This document shows positions 46,920-55,834 of a stretch of DNA of 64,000 bases, one piece after another. Numbering within the stretch: position 1 is the stretch's first letter; every line of letters starts with the position of its first letter. The DNA comes from Ignavibacteria bacterium (GTDB taxonomy: Bacteria > Bacteroidota > Ignavibacteria > Ignavibacteriales > Ignavibacteriaceae). Where the stretch lies: positions 1,426,001 through 1,490,000 of the forward strand of contig JAFLBV010000001.1 of the NCBI GenBank assembly GCA_017302895.1, read 5' to 3'. The notes under the pieces were generated by a model. It was not told the DNA's origin and searched no databases. It saw nothing but the letters and a program-made list of their open reading frames with translations. The translations under genes and the position numbers were made by a program.

Positions 46920-47153
46920 ATGAAGGAATTTGTTGAATTCATCTCCAAACATCTTGTCGATGCGCCTGACAAGGTTATCGTTGAAGTCAAATCAGAGGAA
47001 GAAAAAAAAGTTGTCTTCGCACTGAGGGTGGATGCTAATGATATCGGAAAAGTTATCGGAAAGCAAGGAAAAACCGCACAGGCGATAAGGACACTATTGA
47101 CTGCAGTCGCTGCCAAAGAAGGCAAGCGAGTTATTCTTGAAATAGTTGATTAA
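46920..47153 (+). CDS. khpA: KH-domain RNA-binding protein (KhpA-like)
   Basis: 77 residues, a single KH domain with the GKVIGKQGKTAQAIRTLL loop (GxxG = GKQG). It lies between rpsP and rimM as KhpA does in many bacteria. GGAGG precedes the ATG (GGAGGATTCCGA). KhpA binds small RNAs and mRNA and is linked to cell growth in other species. Confidence 0.9.
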   Translation: MKEFVEFISKHLVDAPDKVIVEVKSEEEKKVVFALRVDANDIGKVIGKQGKTAQAIRTLLTAVAAKEGKRVILEIVD

Positions 47154-47167
47154 TTCCTGCTGTTACT

Positions 47168-47680
47168 GTGGACGGATATATTCTTATTGCCAAAATAAGT
47201 TCTGTTTACGGTAAAGGTGGCTATTTAAGATTACAGTCTTTCTCCGATTTTCCTGACCGTTTTTTTAAACTTAAAACGGTCTTTGTGGAGTTCTATGCTT
47301 CTTTGAAATCTCTCAAGATTGAGAAGGTGAAATTTGACGGTGAGGATTTGCTTGTCAAGTTCGAGAAGTTTGATTCCGACAAGGATGTTGAGATGTTCAC
47401 GGGCAAGGAATTGTTTATACCTGAGACTGAGATAGCTGCACTTCCTGAAGATACTTTTTACATACATGATCTGATTGGAAGCAAGGTGGTCTACAAGGAT
47501 CAGGAGCTGGGTATTATAGAAGATGTGATGGTATTACCGGCGAATGATGTGTATGTGGTTTCGAAAGAGGGAAAAGAAACACTCGTTCCTGCGGTAAAGG
47601 AGTTCATAAAGTCATTTTCACCTGAAGGGAAACTTCTCGTGTTGAGCGACGATTTCCCGGGTTATGACGATGAGAATTGA
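47168..47680 (+). CDS. rimM: 16S rRNA processing protein RimM
   Basis: 170 residues. N-terminal beta-barrel (ILIAKISSVYGKGGYLRLQSFSDFPDRF) and PRC-barrel-like C-terminal part (DTFYIHDLIGSKVVYKDQELGIIEDVMVLPANDVYVV, LVPAVKEFIKSFSPEGKLLVL). It helps mature the 30S head with S19. It starts at GTG 47168 with a weak ribosome binding site, and its stop overlaps the trmD start, as usual for this operon. Confidence 0.92.
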   Translation: MDGYILIAKISSVYGKGGYLRLQSFSDFPDRFFKLKTVFVEFYASLKSLKIEKVKFDGEDLLVKFEKFDSDKDVEMFTGKELFIPETEIAALPEDTFYIHDLIGSKVVYKDQELGIIEDVMVLPANDVYVVSKEGKETLVPAVKEFIKSFSPEGKLLVLSDDFPGYDDEN

Positions 47681-48359
47681 TATTATAAGTGCTGTTCCCG
47701 GGTTCTTCGATGGCCCGTTGAACAACAGTATCATAAAAAGGGGACAAACAAAAGGCAAAGTTGAGATACATGTCCACAACCTGAGGGATCACGCATACGA
47801 CAAACATCGCATGATAGATGATAAACCTTTCGGAGGTGGTGCCGGAATGGTTCTTAAAGTGGAACCCTTCTTCGATTGTATTCAGAAACTGAAGTCTGAA
47901 AGAGATTATGACGCGATAATTTTTACCGCACCGCATGGTAAAATTTATGATCAGCAGGATGCCAACAGGTATTCACTGATGGAAAACATAATGATAATTT
48001 GCGGTCACTACAAGGGAATAGACGACAGAGTAAGGGAAGCCTTTGCCACAGAGATAGTATCGATAGGCAATTTTGTCCTTACAGGTGGTGAACTGCTCGC
48101 CATGGTTCTGGTTGATTCCGTTGTCAGAATAATACCGGGTGTATTGAATGACAGCGAGTCGGCATTGGACGATTCATTCCAGGATGGTGATATGATTGGT
48201 GCACCATGCTATACGAGACCTGCGGAGTTCCAAGGCTTGTCCGTTCCTGAAGTATTGCTTCAGGGAGATCACGGAAAAGTGAGGGAATGGCGGGAAGATC
48301 AATCAAAAATTTTAACAGACTATTGGAAAAAGATAAATAAGATTGGAGCACAGGTATGA
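47664..48359 (+). CDS. trmD: tRNA (guanine-N1)-methyltransferase TrmD
   Basis: 231 residues. SPOUT methyltransferase making m1G37 in tRNA. Motifs: [68 protein letters not shown] and the terminal [29 protein letters not shown]. It overlaps rimM at the start and rplS at the end (ATGA at 48356). Confidence 0.97.
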   Translation: MTMRIDIISAVPGFFDGPLNNSIIKRGQTKGKVEIHVHNLRDHAYDKHRMIDDKPFGGGAGMVLKVEPFFDCIQKLKSERDYDAIIFTAPHGKIYDQQDANRYSLMENIMIICGHYKGIDDRVREAFATEIVSIGNFVLTGGELLAMVLVDSVVRIIPGVLNDSESALDDSFQDGDMIGAPCYTRPAEFQGLSVPEVLLQGDHGKVREWREDQSKILTDYWKKINKIGAQV

Positions 48360-48703
48360 CAAGCCTCTATGATTTCATCCCGGAGGAAAAAAGATCCGAA
48401 TTCGCCGATTTCAATATTGGTGACAGGGTCAGAGTTCATGTAAGGGTAATTGAAGGAGACAAGGAAAGAATTCAGCCATTCGAAGGTGATGTAATTGGTA
48501 TCAAGGGAAGCCTTGAAAACAAGACATTCACCGTCCGCAAGATTTCAAGCGGCGTTGGTGTAGAAAGAATTTTTCCTTTCAACTCCCCCAAGGTTGCAAA
48601 AGTTGAACTGGTAAGAGAAGGTAAGGTTCGCAGAGCCAAACTTTATTATCTCAGAGATCTTTCAGGAAAAGCAGCCAAGATCAAATCAAAGAACCTTCGT
48701 TAA
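48356..48703 (+). CDS. rplS: 50S ribosomal protein L19
   Basis: 115 residues. Core motifs [54 protein letters not shown] and [19 protein letters not shown]. Last gene of the rpsP-khpA-rimM-trmD-rplS set, closed by a strong terminator 22 bases downstream. Confidence 0.98.
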   Translation: MTSLYDFIPEEKRSEFADFNIGDRVRVHVRVIEGDKERIQPFEGDVIGIKGSLENKTFTVRKISSGVGVERIFPFNSPKVAKVELVREGKVRRAKLYYLRDLSGKAAKIKSKNLR

Positions 48704-48725
48704 TTTTTGTTGTTTTGCGATAAAC

Positions 48726-48764
48726 AGGCTGCGGCAGAGTAGTTTGCTGCAGCCTCTTTTTTTT
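48726..48764 (+). terminator. strong Rho-independent terminator after rplS
   Basis: AGGCTGC (48726-48732) pairs with GCAGCCT (48749-48755), followed by CTTTTTTTT. It ends the long run that starts near 38.9 kb. Confidence 0.9.
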
Positions 48765-48772
48765 ATTACGAA

Positions 48773-49528
48773 ATGAAATTAGGTATCTCCCCGAATATTG
48801 TCACGAGCATGTTTGCCACATTTTTAAAGAGCAAGCTTGAGTGTGAAATATTGTTCCTCCCCGTTTCCAAACTTCTCGATGCAGTAAAAAACAGAGAAAT
48901 AGACCTTGCCCTTGTACCACCTCTTGATCTGCACAAAGGAGGCGATTTCGTCGTTTCCAGTCTCTACGGAATTGTGGCTGATTCGGTATTCTCCACAAAC
49001 TTTCTCTACTTCAAACCGGGTGAAAAGGATGTAAATGAAATCACCATGAAAGGCGATATTTCATTTCATGATATTACTCTGGTGAGAGTGATCTTCAGGG
49101 AATTGTACGGAATCGACCCCAAAATGACCTCCTACAGTGGTGATATCGGTCAGGTGGAAAATCTTTTGGTAGCTGGGGATGACAACTATCTTTCCGGCAG
49201 ATATGAACTGGGAATGAACATTGCGGAGGAAGCAACCGAATGCCTCCAGTATCCCGCCATTTCATACATACTCGTTGCATCCAGGGAAGAGGCACTTGAA
49301 TCGGTTCACCGGAAAGTGAAGGAAATGAACGATGCCCTTTTCGAGTTCGGGGGCGACTGGCTTTCAACAACCGGTGTATCTGAAAGAACGCTGGAATACC
49401 TTCAGGAAAACCTTCATCATCTTTCGTTTGAATTCAGTGATGAAATTGTCGAATCACTCAAGAACCTGATTTCTGTACCGTACTACTACAATCTGACAGA
49501 AGACATTCCCGAATATACTCTCGTCTAA
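48773..49528 (+). CDS. MqnA-like / periplasmic-binding-fold protein (DUF178-type), function uncertain
   Basis: 251 residues without signal peptide. The N-terminal LGISPNIVTSMFATF and the NREIDLALVPPLDLHKGGDFVV stretch resemble MqnA, the chorismate dehydratase of the futalosine menaquinone route (DVALVP motif). The later DISFHDITLVRVIFRELYGIDP and YELGMNIAEEATECLQYPAISYILVASREE also follow the order seen in MqnA (GD.AL, DLGE-WxxxTGLPF) but several motif residues differ. So it is a divergent relative rather than a safe MqnA. It stands nine bases behind the rplS terminator, with no promoter I can point to, and is convergent with serA. Confidence 0.5.
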   Translation: MKLGISPNIVTSMFATFLKSKLECEILFLPVSKLLDAVKNREIDLALVPPLDLHKGGDFVVSSLYGIVADSVFSTNFLYFKPGEKDVNEITMKGDISFHDITLVRVIFRELYGIDPKMTSYSGDIGQVENLLVAGDDNYLSGRYELGMNIAEEATECLQYPAISYILVASREEALESVHRKVKEMNDALFEFGGDWLSTTGVSERTLEYLQENLHHLSFEFSDEIVESLKNLISVPYYYNLTEDIPEYTLV

Positions 49529-49580
49529 TCCCCTAAGCAGTTACACCTCAGTCCGGAACTTCACAAAACCCCGATTTAAA

Positions 49581-49620
49581 ATAAAAAACCGGAATACAAA
49601 GTCAGACTTCACATTCCGGT
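49581..49620 (-). terminator. terminator of the minus-strand serA operon
   Basis: On the minus strand ACCGGAAT (49620-49613) pairs with ATTCCGGT (49595-49588), and the transcript continues into TTTTTTAT. The loop is 17 bases. It lies about 75 bases past the serA stop. Confidence 0.75.
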
Positions 49621-49660
49621 AATAAACAACTTCGTATGGCTACAAACAAAATCGCAAGAT

Positions 49661-49692
49661 CAGCTCATAGATCATAGTTCATAGCTAATAGC
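49661..49692 (-). repeat. short dispersed repeat behind serA (AGCTATGAACTATGA family), copy 2
   Basis: Read on the minus strand it is AGCTATTAGCTATGAACTATGATCTATGAGCTG, beginning one base after the serA stop. It shares TTAGCTATGAACTATGA with the copy at 7169-7206 behind ahcY. Confidence 0.7.
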
Positions 49693-49693
49693 T

Positions 49694-50884
49694 CTAAAGT
49701 GCCACATGCGCCAAATTGATGATTTCAGGGATGTTCCTGATTTCTTCAAGGACACCGTCAGTGAGAGGTTGTTTTAATTTGACGGTACATTTGGCAACCA
49801 AACCACCGGCAAACACTTCATTTTCAACCTCTTCGATATTCACTTCATCTTTTTTCATTACATTAAGGATTGAAGCGATAACACCCGGTTTGTCGTAGTG
49901 TTTTACGATGAGCTGGTAATGAGATTCTTCCCAACGGGCTTTGTTTACCCAGTGAGCAATAACACCACTGTTAATGTAGCCTCTGATGATATTCACAGTT
50001 TCTTCTGCTACAGCATCCTGAGCCTGTTCGGTGGATGCACCGATGTGATGGGTGATGTAGATGTTTTTGTTGTTCATCAGTTTTGATGATACCTCACCTG
50101 CCTTACCTTCCGGTTCGCCGGTGAACACATCGAATCCACAGAAGATGTTTTTCTCTTCGATAGCTTCGAGGAGGGCATCTTCATCAATTACTTCGGCGCG
50201 GGAAGTGTTGATAAGGATACTGTTTGGTTTCATCAACTTAAACATGTCTTTGTTGAAAAGTTTTCTTGTACCGTCAGTCAGAGGAAGATGGATGGTGATT
50301 ATGTCGAGAATTGGAAGAATTTTATCCATTTCAGAAAATTCTTTTACACCGTAACCTTCAACGCGGGAGATATCTTTAGCGTAAACATTCATACCAAAAG
50401 CGGTAGCTCTTGCGGCAACTTCTTTGCCGATGTTACCAAAACCGATGATTCCGAGGTTTTTCCCGTAAATTCCCTGGGCTTTCGAGTAGAGACCTTTGTT
50501 CCAGACACCATTTCTGAAGTCGATCACATTGTCGGGGATTTTACGGTCGATGGCAACCATCAAACCTATTGCAAGCTCTGCTACTGCAATCGAGTTTTTG
50601 CCGGGGCAGTTGGTTACATATACACCTTTTTTGTTGGCAGCGGGGATATTGATGTTATTCACACCGGCGCCTGCACGAACAATGAGATTCAACCTTTCGG
50701 CTGCATTAATAGTCTGTTCGTTGACTTTAGTGGAACGGACAACGATAATATCAACATCTTTTGCAGCTTCAGGAAGATCGTTTTCGCCGAGTTTTGGTTG
50801 ATAGAGTACTTCAATATCTTTTGATCTCAGTATATTAATATATTTTTCAGGAAACTGATCAGCGATCAATACTTTAAGTGACAT
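49694..50884 (-). CDS. serA: D-3-phosphoglycerate dehydrogenase family protein
   Basis: 396 residues. D-isomer 2-hydroxyacid dehydrogenase: substrate domain with VVRSTKVNEQTINAA and VRAGAGVNNINI, NAD loop GIIGFGNIGKEVAARATAFGM near residue 148, catalytic Arg in LINTSRAEVIDEDAL, Glu in GFDVFTGEPE, and His in ITHHIGASTEQAQDAVAEE. A C-terminal ACT domain (YDKPGVIASILNVMKKDEVNIEEVENE) could bind serine or another amino acid. This is the first enzyme of serine synthesis; serC and serB are not nearby. It is the last gene of a minus-strand operon with hutU, 16 bases apart. Confidence 0.9.
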   Translation of the reverse strand: MSLKVLIADQFPEKYINILRSKDIEVLYQPKLGENDLPEAAKDVDIIVVRSTKVNEQTINAAERLNLIVRAGAGVNNINIPAANKKGVYVTNCPGKNSIAVAELAIGLMVAIDRKIPDNVIDFRNGVWNKGLYSKAQGIYGKNLGIIGFGNIGKEVAARATAFGMNVYAKDISRVEGYGVKEFSEMDKILPILDIITIHLPLTDGTRKLFNKDMFKLMKPNSILINTSRAEVIDEDALLEAIEEKNIFCGFDVFTGEPEGKAGEVSSKLMNNKNIYITHHIGASTEQAQDAVAEETVNIIRGYINSGVIAHWVNKARWEESHYQLIVKHYDKPGVIASILNVMKKDEVNIEEVENEVFAGGLVAKCTVKLKQPLTDGVLEEIRNIPEIINLAHVAL

Positions 50885-50900
50885 ATTTTTCTCCGTATGA

Positions 50901-52559
50901 TTATTTCAACATGGGTATTTTAACCGACTTGTTGCGGGCGTTTTCTTTTGCCCGGTCGTAGCCGGCGTCTGCGTGTCTTACTATTCCCATACCGGGGTCT
51001 GAAGTAAGGACTCTTTCTATTCTTTTTGCAGCCTCGGGCGTGCCATCAGCTACAATAACCATCCCGGCATGAATGGAATTACCAATTCCAACACCACCAC
51101 CGTGATGGACTGATATCCATGAGGCACCGTTAACAGCGTTAATGAGAGCGTTAAGGATGGGCCAGTCGGCAATGGCATCGCTGCCGTCTTTCATTGCTTC
51201 TGTTTCCCTGTAAGGGGATGCTACAGAACCGCAGTCAAGATGATCTCTGCCAATTACAATTGGAGCTTTCACTTTTTTATCCGCTACGAGCTGATTGAAA
51301 ATCAATCCCATTTTAGCCCTGTCACCATAGCTTAGCCAGCATATTCTCGCAGGAAGTCCCTGGAAATGGACTTTTTTTCTTGCAAGCTCAAGCCAGTTGA
51401 TAAGAGAAGTGTTTTCAGGAAATGCAGCTTTAACGGCCTCGTCGGTTACATAGATATCTTCCGGGTCACCCGAAAGGGCTGCCCAACGGAAAGGACCGCT
51501 TCCGTCGCAGAAAAGCGGACGAATGTACTCCGGAACAAATCCGGGTATATCGAAAGCATTTTCCACGCCATTTGCCTGTGCCTCGCCACGGATATTGTTT
51601 CCATAATCGAAAGTGACCGAACCCCGTTTTTGGAATTCGAGCATCGCTTTCAGATGAACAACAATAGTTTCCTTCGCAAGGGTAATATACTTGTCTGGGT
51701 CTGATTTCCGAAGTGCAAGAGCCTGTTCGAACGACATCCCCATTGGCACATAACCATTCAATGTATCGTGAGCAGATGTCTGATCAGTAACGATATCGGG
51801 GATTACATTTCTCTTCAGGAGTTCGGGAAGAATATCGGCAGCATTTCCAACAAGACCAACTGAGATGTTGGCACCAGATTCTTTGGCATCGAGAACGATT
51901 TTCAGAGCTTCGTCGAGGTCTTCACTAAGAATATCGATGTAACCTGTCTCAATTCTTTTCTGAATTCTGGATTTGTCGACATCAATTCCGAGGAATGTGG
52001 CACCGTTCATGGTGGCAGCAAGAGGCTGTGCTCCTCCCATTCCTCCGAGACCGGAGGTGAGAAGGAGTTTCCCTTTAAGTGATCCGCCGAATTTCTGGCG
52101 GGCACACTCAGCGAATGTCTCGTAGGTCCCCTGCAGAATGCCTTGAGTGCCGATGTATATCCAACTGCCGGCTGTCATTTGACCGTACATGGTGAGTCCG
52201 AGGGCTTCAAGACGGCGGAATTCGTCCCAGTTTGCCCAGCGGGGCACCAGCATCGAATTCGAAATAAGAACCCTGGGAGCATCCGGATGACTTCTGAAAA
52301 TTGCAACAGGTTTACCCGATTGAACAAGAAGGGTTTCATCGTTTTCGAGTTGTTTCAGTGATTCAACAATTGCATCGAACGATTCCCAGTTGCGGGCTGC
52401 TTTCCCTTTACCGCCATAGACAATAAGTTCTGCAGGATTTTCTGCAACTTCGGGGTCGAGATTATTCATCAACATTCTCATCGCAGCTTCCTGCACCCAT
52501 CCCTTGCAGGAGAGGGTGGAACCGTGAGGAGCTCTGATAATTCTTTCTTCCTTTACCAT
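50901..52559 (-). CDS. hutU: urocanate hydratase
   Basis: 552 residues, full length. Second step of histidine degradation: urocanate to imidazolone propionate, using bound NAD as an electrophile. Visible: [39 protein letters not shown] near 190 (NAD loop), [56 protein letters not shown], and [20 protein letters not shown] with the catalytic Cys region, then [19 protein letters not shown] 52562 is one codon further upstream and also possible, with AGGA in front. No hutH, hutI or hutG gene accompanies it here. Confidence 0.97.
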   Translation of the reverse strand: MVKEERIIRAPHGSTLSCKGWVQEAAMRMLMNNLDPEVAENPAELIVYGGKGKAARNWESFDAIVESLKQLENDETLLVQSGKPVAIFRSHPDAPRVLISNSMLVPRWANWDEFRRLEALGLTMYGQMTAGSWIYIGTQGILQGTYETFAECARQKFGGSLKGKLLLTSGLGGMGGAQPLAATMNGATFLGIDVDKSRIQKRIETGYIDILSEDLDEALKIVLDAKESGANISVGLVGNAADILPELLKRNVIPDIVTDQTSAHDTLNGYVPMGMSFEQALALRKSDPDKYITLAKETIVVHLKAMLEFQKRGSVTFDYGNNIRGEAQANGVENAFDIPGFVPEYIRPLFCDGSGPFRWAALSGDPEDIYVTDEAVKAAFPENTSLINWLELARKKVHFQGLPARICWLSYGDRAKMGLIFNQLVADKKVKAPIVIGRDHLDCGSVASPYRETEAMKDGSDAIADWPILNALINAVNGASWISVHHGGGVGIGNSIHAGMVIVADGTPEAAKRIERVLTSDPGMGIVRHADAGYDRAKENARNKSVKIPMLK

Positions 52560-52561
52560 CA

Positions 52562-52903
52562 CTATTTTTCCTGAAAATATTTGGTCAAGAGTTTTCCGTA
52601 CTGTTTTTCAAGCGAGGAGAAAAAAAACTTTTTGAAAAAACCTGCTTTGCTTATCTGTTTTTTCAAGTGGTTGTGGTTCGCCACGACCATGTTTTTCAGA
52701 GTAAAATACTCATCTTTGGTAAACTTTACGGAATCGGATTCATTGATTTTGTCGAGAATGGTGGAGAAGATTCTGTTCTGTTTAACCATTCCGACTTCCT
52801 GACTTCCACTCGTCTGTTTTACAGCCTGTTTCACAAACTGTGTCAGTACTTTTTTATCACTTTTTTCGATATCGAGTGTATAATTTCTAAGCGCGATCTT
52901 CAT
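52562..52903 (-). CDS. small hypothetical protein between add and hutU
   Basis: 113 residues, charged, rich in Lys and Phe, no signal peptide or membrane helix. A short acidic and basic alternation ([20 protein letters not shown]) and a phenylalanine-rich C-terminal stretch ([19 protein letters not shown]) suggest a helical soluble protein. I do not recognise a family. Its stop abuts the hutU start and its start is six bases from the add stop, so it is certainly in the operon and translated with it; the spacing argues for a real gene. Confidence 0.6.
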   Translation of the reverse strand: MKIALRNYTLDIEKSDKKVLTQFVKQAVKQTSGSQEVGMVKQNRIFSTILDKINESDSVKFTKDEYFTLKNMVVANHNHLKKQISKAGFFKKFFFSSLEKQYGKLLTKYFQEK

Positions 52904-52909
52904 GTTATC

Positions 52910-54001
52910 CTATAATTGAAGTGAAGTGAGTTTTTCTCTCATTTTCAGATATCCCGGTTTAATCACATCGTAAATGAGGCGGATCCTCTCATTATGATGG
53001 ATAAAAGCGGATTTCATTGCATTAATTGTTATTTTTTCCACATCGTCGAGGTGGAGGTCAAAAATCTGAACTGCTGTTACAAATTCCTTGGTCATCGTGG
53101 TATCACTCATCAGACAGTTGTCGGTGTTGATCGTGACTCTGAATTTGTTTTTGTAGAGAATCTTGAAGGGGTGCTTTTCAAGGGATTCAACAGCTCCTGT
53201 GTGTACATTGCTCAGGAGGCAGCACTCAATCGGAATTCTTTTGTCGAGCACATACTGGGCAAGGTCACCCATTCCTGTAACTGTTTGACCATCTTCAGCT
53301 ATAATCATGTCTTCCACGAGTCTTGTACCGTGACCGATTCTGTGGGCTCCACACCATTGAATTGCCTGCCAGATTGATTCCTTGCCAAAGGCCTCACCGG
53401 CATGGATGGTAATATTGAAATTCTCTCTTTGGATATACTGAAACGCTTCGATATGCTTTTTTGGGGGATAACCGCCTTCTTCACCTGCGAGATCGAAACC
53501 AACGACACCTTTTTCCCTGAAATTTACTGCAAGTTCAGCAATTTCAAGTGTATCTTTCATGTTCCTCATTCCGCAGAGGATCAGGCCGAATTCGACTTTA
53601 TACTTAGCCTTTCCCTCTTCAAGACCTTCAAGGACGGCAGAAACCACATCATCCATGTAAAGCCCTTTGAGAGTATGGAAAATGGGAGCAAACCTTATTT
53701 CCACATAACAAACACCGTCATTGTACATGTCTTCAATCATCTCGAAAGCAACTCTTGTGAGAGCCTCTCTCGTTTGCATTACAGCACATGTGTGTTCGAA
53801 ACCCTGCAGGTATTCAACGAGGTTACCCTTGTTGGCTCCACGGTGGAACCAGTTCCTCAGTTCCACTGGGTCCTGAGTTGGCAGTTTATCGTATCCCGTT
53901 TCACGGGCGAGTTCAATAATGGTCTCGGGTCTCAAAGTCCCGTCAAGGTGTTCATGCAGGAGCACCTTGGGTACAGTTTTAATAATTTCTTCAGTTGTCA
54001 A
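52910..54001 (-). CDS. add: adenosine deaminase family protein
   Basis: 363 residues from TTG 54001. Converts adenosine to inosine, a step in purine salvage that would also remove adenosine released by AhcY. Motifs: zinc-binding HEHLDGT near residue 16, VCYVEIRFAP, HAGEAFG (catalytic His and Glu), HRIGHGTRLVED and TINTDNCLMS with the catalytic Asp. The TTG has AGAGG six bases upstream. A longer frame reaches ATG 54034, but that codon lies upstream of the proposed -7 box (54023-54030) and has no ribosome binding site. Confidence 0.92.
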   Translation of the reverse strand: MTTEEIIKTVPKVLLHEHLDGTLRPETIIELARETGYDKLPTQDPVELRNWFHRGANKGNLVEYLQGFEHTCAVMQTREALTRVAFEMIEDMYNDGVCYVEIRFAPIFHTLKGLYMDDVVSAVLEGLEEGKAKYKVEFGLILCGMRNMKDTLEIAELAVNFREKGVVGFDLAGEEGGYPPKKHIEAFQYIQRENFNITIHAGEAFGKESIWQAIQWCGAHRIGHGTRLVEDMIIAEDGQTVTGMGDLAQYVLDKRIPIECCLLSNVHTGAVESLEKHPFKILYKNKFRVTINTDNCLMSDTTMTKEFVTAVQIFDLHLDDVEKITINAMKSAFIHHNERIRLIYDVIKPGYLKMREKLTSLQL

Positions 54002-54022
54002 TAAAAACCTCTTTTTAAATAC

Positions 54023-54053
54023 TAAATTTATCATTATTAGAGAAGAAAATCAA
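54023..54053 (-). promoter_or_regulatory. Bacteroidota-type promoter of the add operon
   Basis: On the minus strand TTG (54053-54051) is followed by 20 bases and TAAATTTA (54030-54023). The transcript would start around 54016, leaving a short leader with AGAGG before the TTG start codon at 54001. Confidence 0.6.
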
Positions 54054-54165
54054 TTTTGTTTGAGGATAGTTTGATAAAATAATAGAATGCCGGTTATAAA
54101 TCTTGTTTAAACAATGAATTTTGAGTAATTTAGGGTACCATAATTTGTGAAACTTTGGAGAAAAA

Positions 54166-55332
54166 ATGAAAAGAATTAACATCCTCTTGTCAGGAATGAT
54201 CCTTCTGGGATTGATGTTCTCGGGATATCAGTGTTCTTCCGCAGAAATGTCAAGCGCAAAACTTTACATTCAGCAGAAGAATTGGGAAAAAGCCGCTGAA
54301 TCATTGGACAAGGAAATTGCAAAAAACCCGAAAAGTGACGAAGGTTACTATCTTCTTGGAATCGTGAAAAAAGAAAAAGAAGATATCAAAGGAATGGTTT
54401 ACAATTTCAACAAATCACTTGAGATCAGCTCGAAATTCAAAAAAGAGATTGATGCTCTTACACAGGCTACCTGGGCAGAATCGTTCAATGCCGGTGTAAA
54501 CAACTATAACAAAGCTGCACAGTCGAAATCGAAAGATACGACAGCAATGTTTCTCGATAAAGCAATTGAGAAATTCAATACAGCGATTTCACTTGAGCCC
54601 GATTCAATTGAAGCCTACAAAATAGTTTCCATGATCTATTTGAACAAAGGCGAAACAGACAAAGCCATCCCCGTACTTCAGACCATTATTGACAAACAGG
54701 GACCAAGCTATGCATATGCTCAGCTCGCCGAAATTTACATAAAAAGAGGTGAAGCTAAAAATACTGCCTACAAAGCAAATAAAAACAGCGCAGACAGCGT
54801 AGCTGCTCAGGATAATTTTACAACTGCTAAAAAGACAGCAATCACAGGCTTGAACAAACACCCCGGTGATGAAACCCTGTTAGCAACTCTTGCAATGGTT
54901 TATGGCTATCTGAATCAGGCAGAAGAAGGTGCCGCACTTTTTGAGGGTGAAGTAAAGAAAAACCCGACAAACAAACTTAGCAGACTCTACTACGGTATTT
55001 TCCTCACAAATATTCAGAACTATACAGCATCAGTTGTTGAGTTCGCTGAGATTCTGAAGATTGACCCTACTTTCTATGAAGCCTACTACTACGAAGCATT
55101 TGCTTACTACAACTGGGGACTTACCATCCTTAAGAAAGCAGATCAGATGAAAGAGGACGGAAGACCACAGGCTAATCCTAAATTCGAACTTTGTGTAGAA
55201 AACGCCAAGAAATTTACCGAGAAAGCACCAAAAGAGAGAAGAGGCTATGACCTTCTTTTCAAAGCTTACTCGAGATTGAGCAAAACAAAAGAAGCTGAAG
55301 AAATTCAGAAAATTTTATCAGAAATGAAATAA
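54166..55332 (+). CDS. TPR-repeat lipoprotein
   Basis: 388 residues. N-terminus ILLSGMILLGLMFSGYQC is a lipoprotein-like signal ending at a cysteine (residue 23), though the lipobox GYQC is not the textbook L-[AS]-[GA]-C. The rest is a series of tetratricopeptide repeats (AKLYIQQKNWEKAAESLDKEIAKNP, DEGYYLLGIVKKEKEDIKG, DSIEAYKIVSMIYLNKGETDKAIPVL and others), about eight to nine helix pairs. TPR lipoproteins act as periplasmic scaffolds. GGAG precedes the ATG. The DUF3467 gene follows after two bases. Confidence 0.8.
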   Translation: MKRINILLSGMILLGLMFSGYQCSSAEMSSAKLYIQQKNWEKAAESLDKEIAKNPKSDEGYYLLGIVKKEKEDIKGMVYNFNKSLEISSKFKKEIDALTQATWAESFNAGVNNYNKAAQSKSKDTTAMFLDKAIEKFNTAISLEPDSIEAYKIVSMIYLNKGETDKAIPVLQTIIDKQGPSYAYAQLAEIYIKRGEAKNTAYKANKNSADSVAAQDNFTTAKKTAITGLNKHPGDETLLATLAMVYGYLNQAEEGAALFEGEVKKNPTNKLSRLYYGIFLTNIQNYTASVVEFAEILKIDPTFYEAYYYEAFAYYNWGLTILKKADQMKEDGRPQANPKFELCVENAKKFTEKAPKERRGYDLLFKAYSRLSKTKEAEEIQKILSEMK

Positions 55333-55334
55333 CA

Positions 55335-55670
55335 ATGAATCAGAATCCAAAAGATACAGCAATACCTCAACAGCAACAACTCAATGTGGAGCTTGGAGAG
55401 AAAGAGGCGGAAGGAATTTATTCCAACCTCGCTTTCATCACACATTCCCCTGCGGAATTTGTGATCGATTTTACAAGGATACTCCCGGGTATTCAGAAGG
55501 CAAAAGTGATGTCGAGGATAATAACGACACCACAGCATGCCAAGATGCTGCTAAGAGCCCTGGCTGATAACATCGATAAATATGAATCCAGATTCGGTGA
55601 AATAAATGTCGATTTTCAACAGGAGCCTGCTTTTGGGTTTCCGCCTCCCAAGACGGAAAAGTTTAACTGA
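55335..55670 (+). CDS. DUF3467 domain protein
   Basis: 111 residues. The DUF3467 pattern is clear: VELGEKEAEGIYSNLAFITHSPAEFVIDFTRILPG followed by ARIITTPQHAKMLLRAL-like SRIITTPQHAKMLLRALADNI. Small cytoplasmic protein with no signal; function unknown. It follows the TPR lipoprotein by two bases and is closed by a strong terminator. Confidence 0.88.
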   Translation: MNQNPKDTAIPQQQQLNVELGEKEAEGIYSNLAFITHSPAEFVIDFTRILPGIQKAKVMSRIITTPQHAKMLLRALADNIDKYESRFGEINVDFQQEPAFGFPPPKTEKFN

Positions 55671-55683
55671 TCGATTATTTTTG

Positions 55684-55714
55684 AAGCTGCCCCTTAAAAG
55701 GCAGCTTTTTTTTT
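55684..55714 (+). terminator. Rho-independent terminator after the DUF3467 gene
   Basis: AAGCTGCC (55684-55691) pairs perfectly with GGCAGCTT (55700-55707) around an eight-base loop, followed by T to 55714. Confidence 0.9.
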
Positions 55715-55764
55715 GATCTGCATCACTTCTATAGGCAATAGTAATATTTTTCGATTAAAAAGTG

Positions 55765-55794
55765 TTGCATTTGTCTGTTTATTTGTTAAATTTC
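55765..55794 (+). promoter_or_regulatory. Bacteroidota-type promoter of the T9SS cargo gene
   Basis: TTG (55765-55767), 19 bases, then TAAATTTC (55787-55794), seven of eight matches to TAnnTTTG at ideal spacing. The start codon is 90 bases downstream, leaving a long leader that contains a hairpin (55816-55834). Confidence 0.65.
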
Positions 55795-55815
55795 GTTCCC
55801 AATATATGCAACTAA

Positions 55816-55834
55816 GGTAACCCTTCGGGTTGCC
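55816..55834 (+). other. 5' leader hairpin of the T9SS cargo gene
   Basis: GGTAACCC and GGGTTGCC flank a very small loop with a TTCG core. It lies in the untranslated leader 50 bases before the start codon. It could stabilise the message or serve as a regulatory site. Confidence 0.5.

Noticed and set aside
50288..50824. Plus-strand open frame of 178 residues inside serA
   Set aside because: Exactly antisense to a well-conserved dehydrogenase; composition is dictated by the codons of serA.
52910..54001. Missing second Asp in the adenosine deaminase NTDN motif
   Set aside because: The first Asp, the catalytic one, is present and NTDN is a common variant in bacterial homologues, so it is not a sign of lost activity.
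53402..54004. Plus-strand open frame of 200 residues opposite the adenosine deaminase gene
   Set aside because: Antisense shadow of a conserved enzyme with no family signature.
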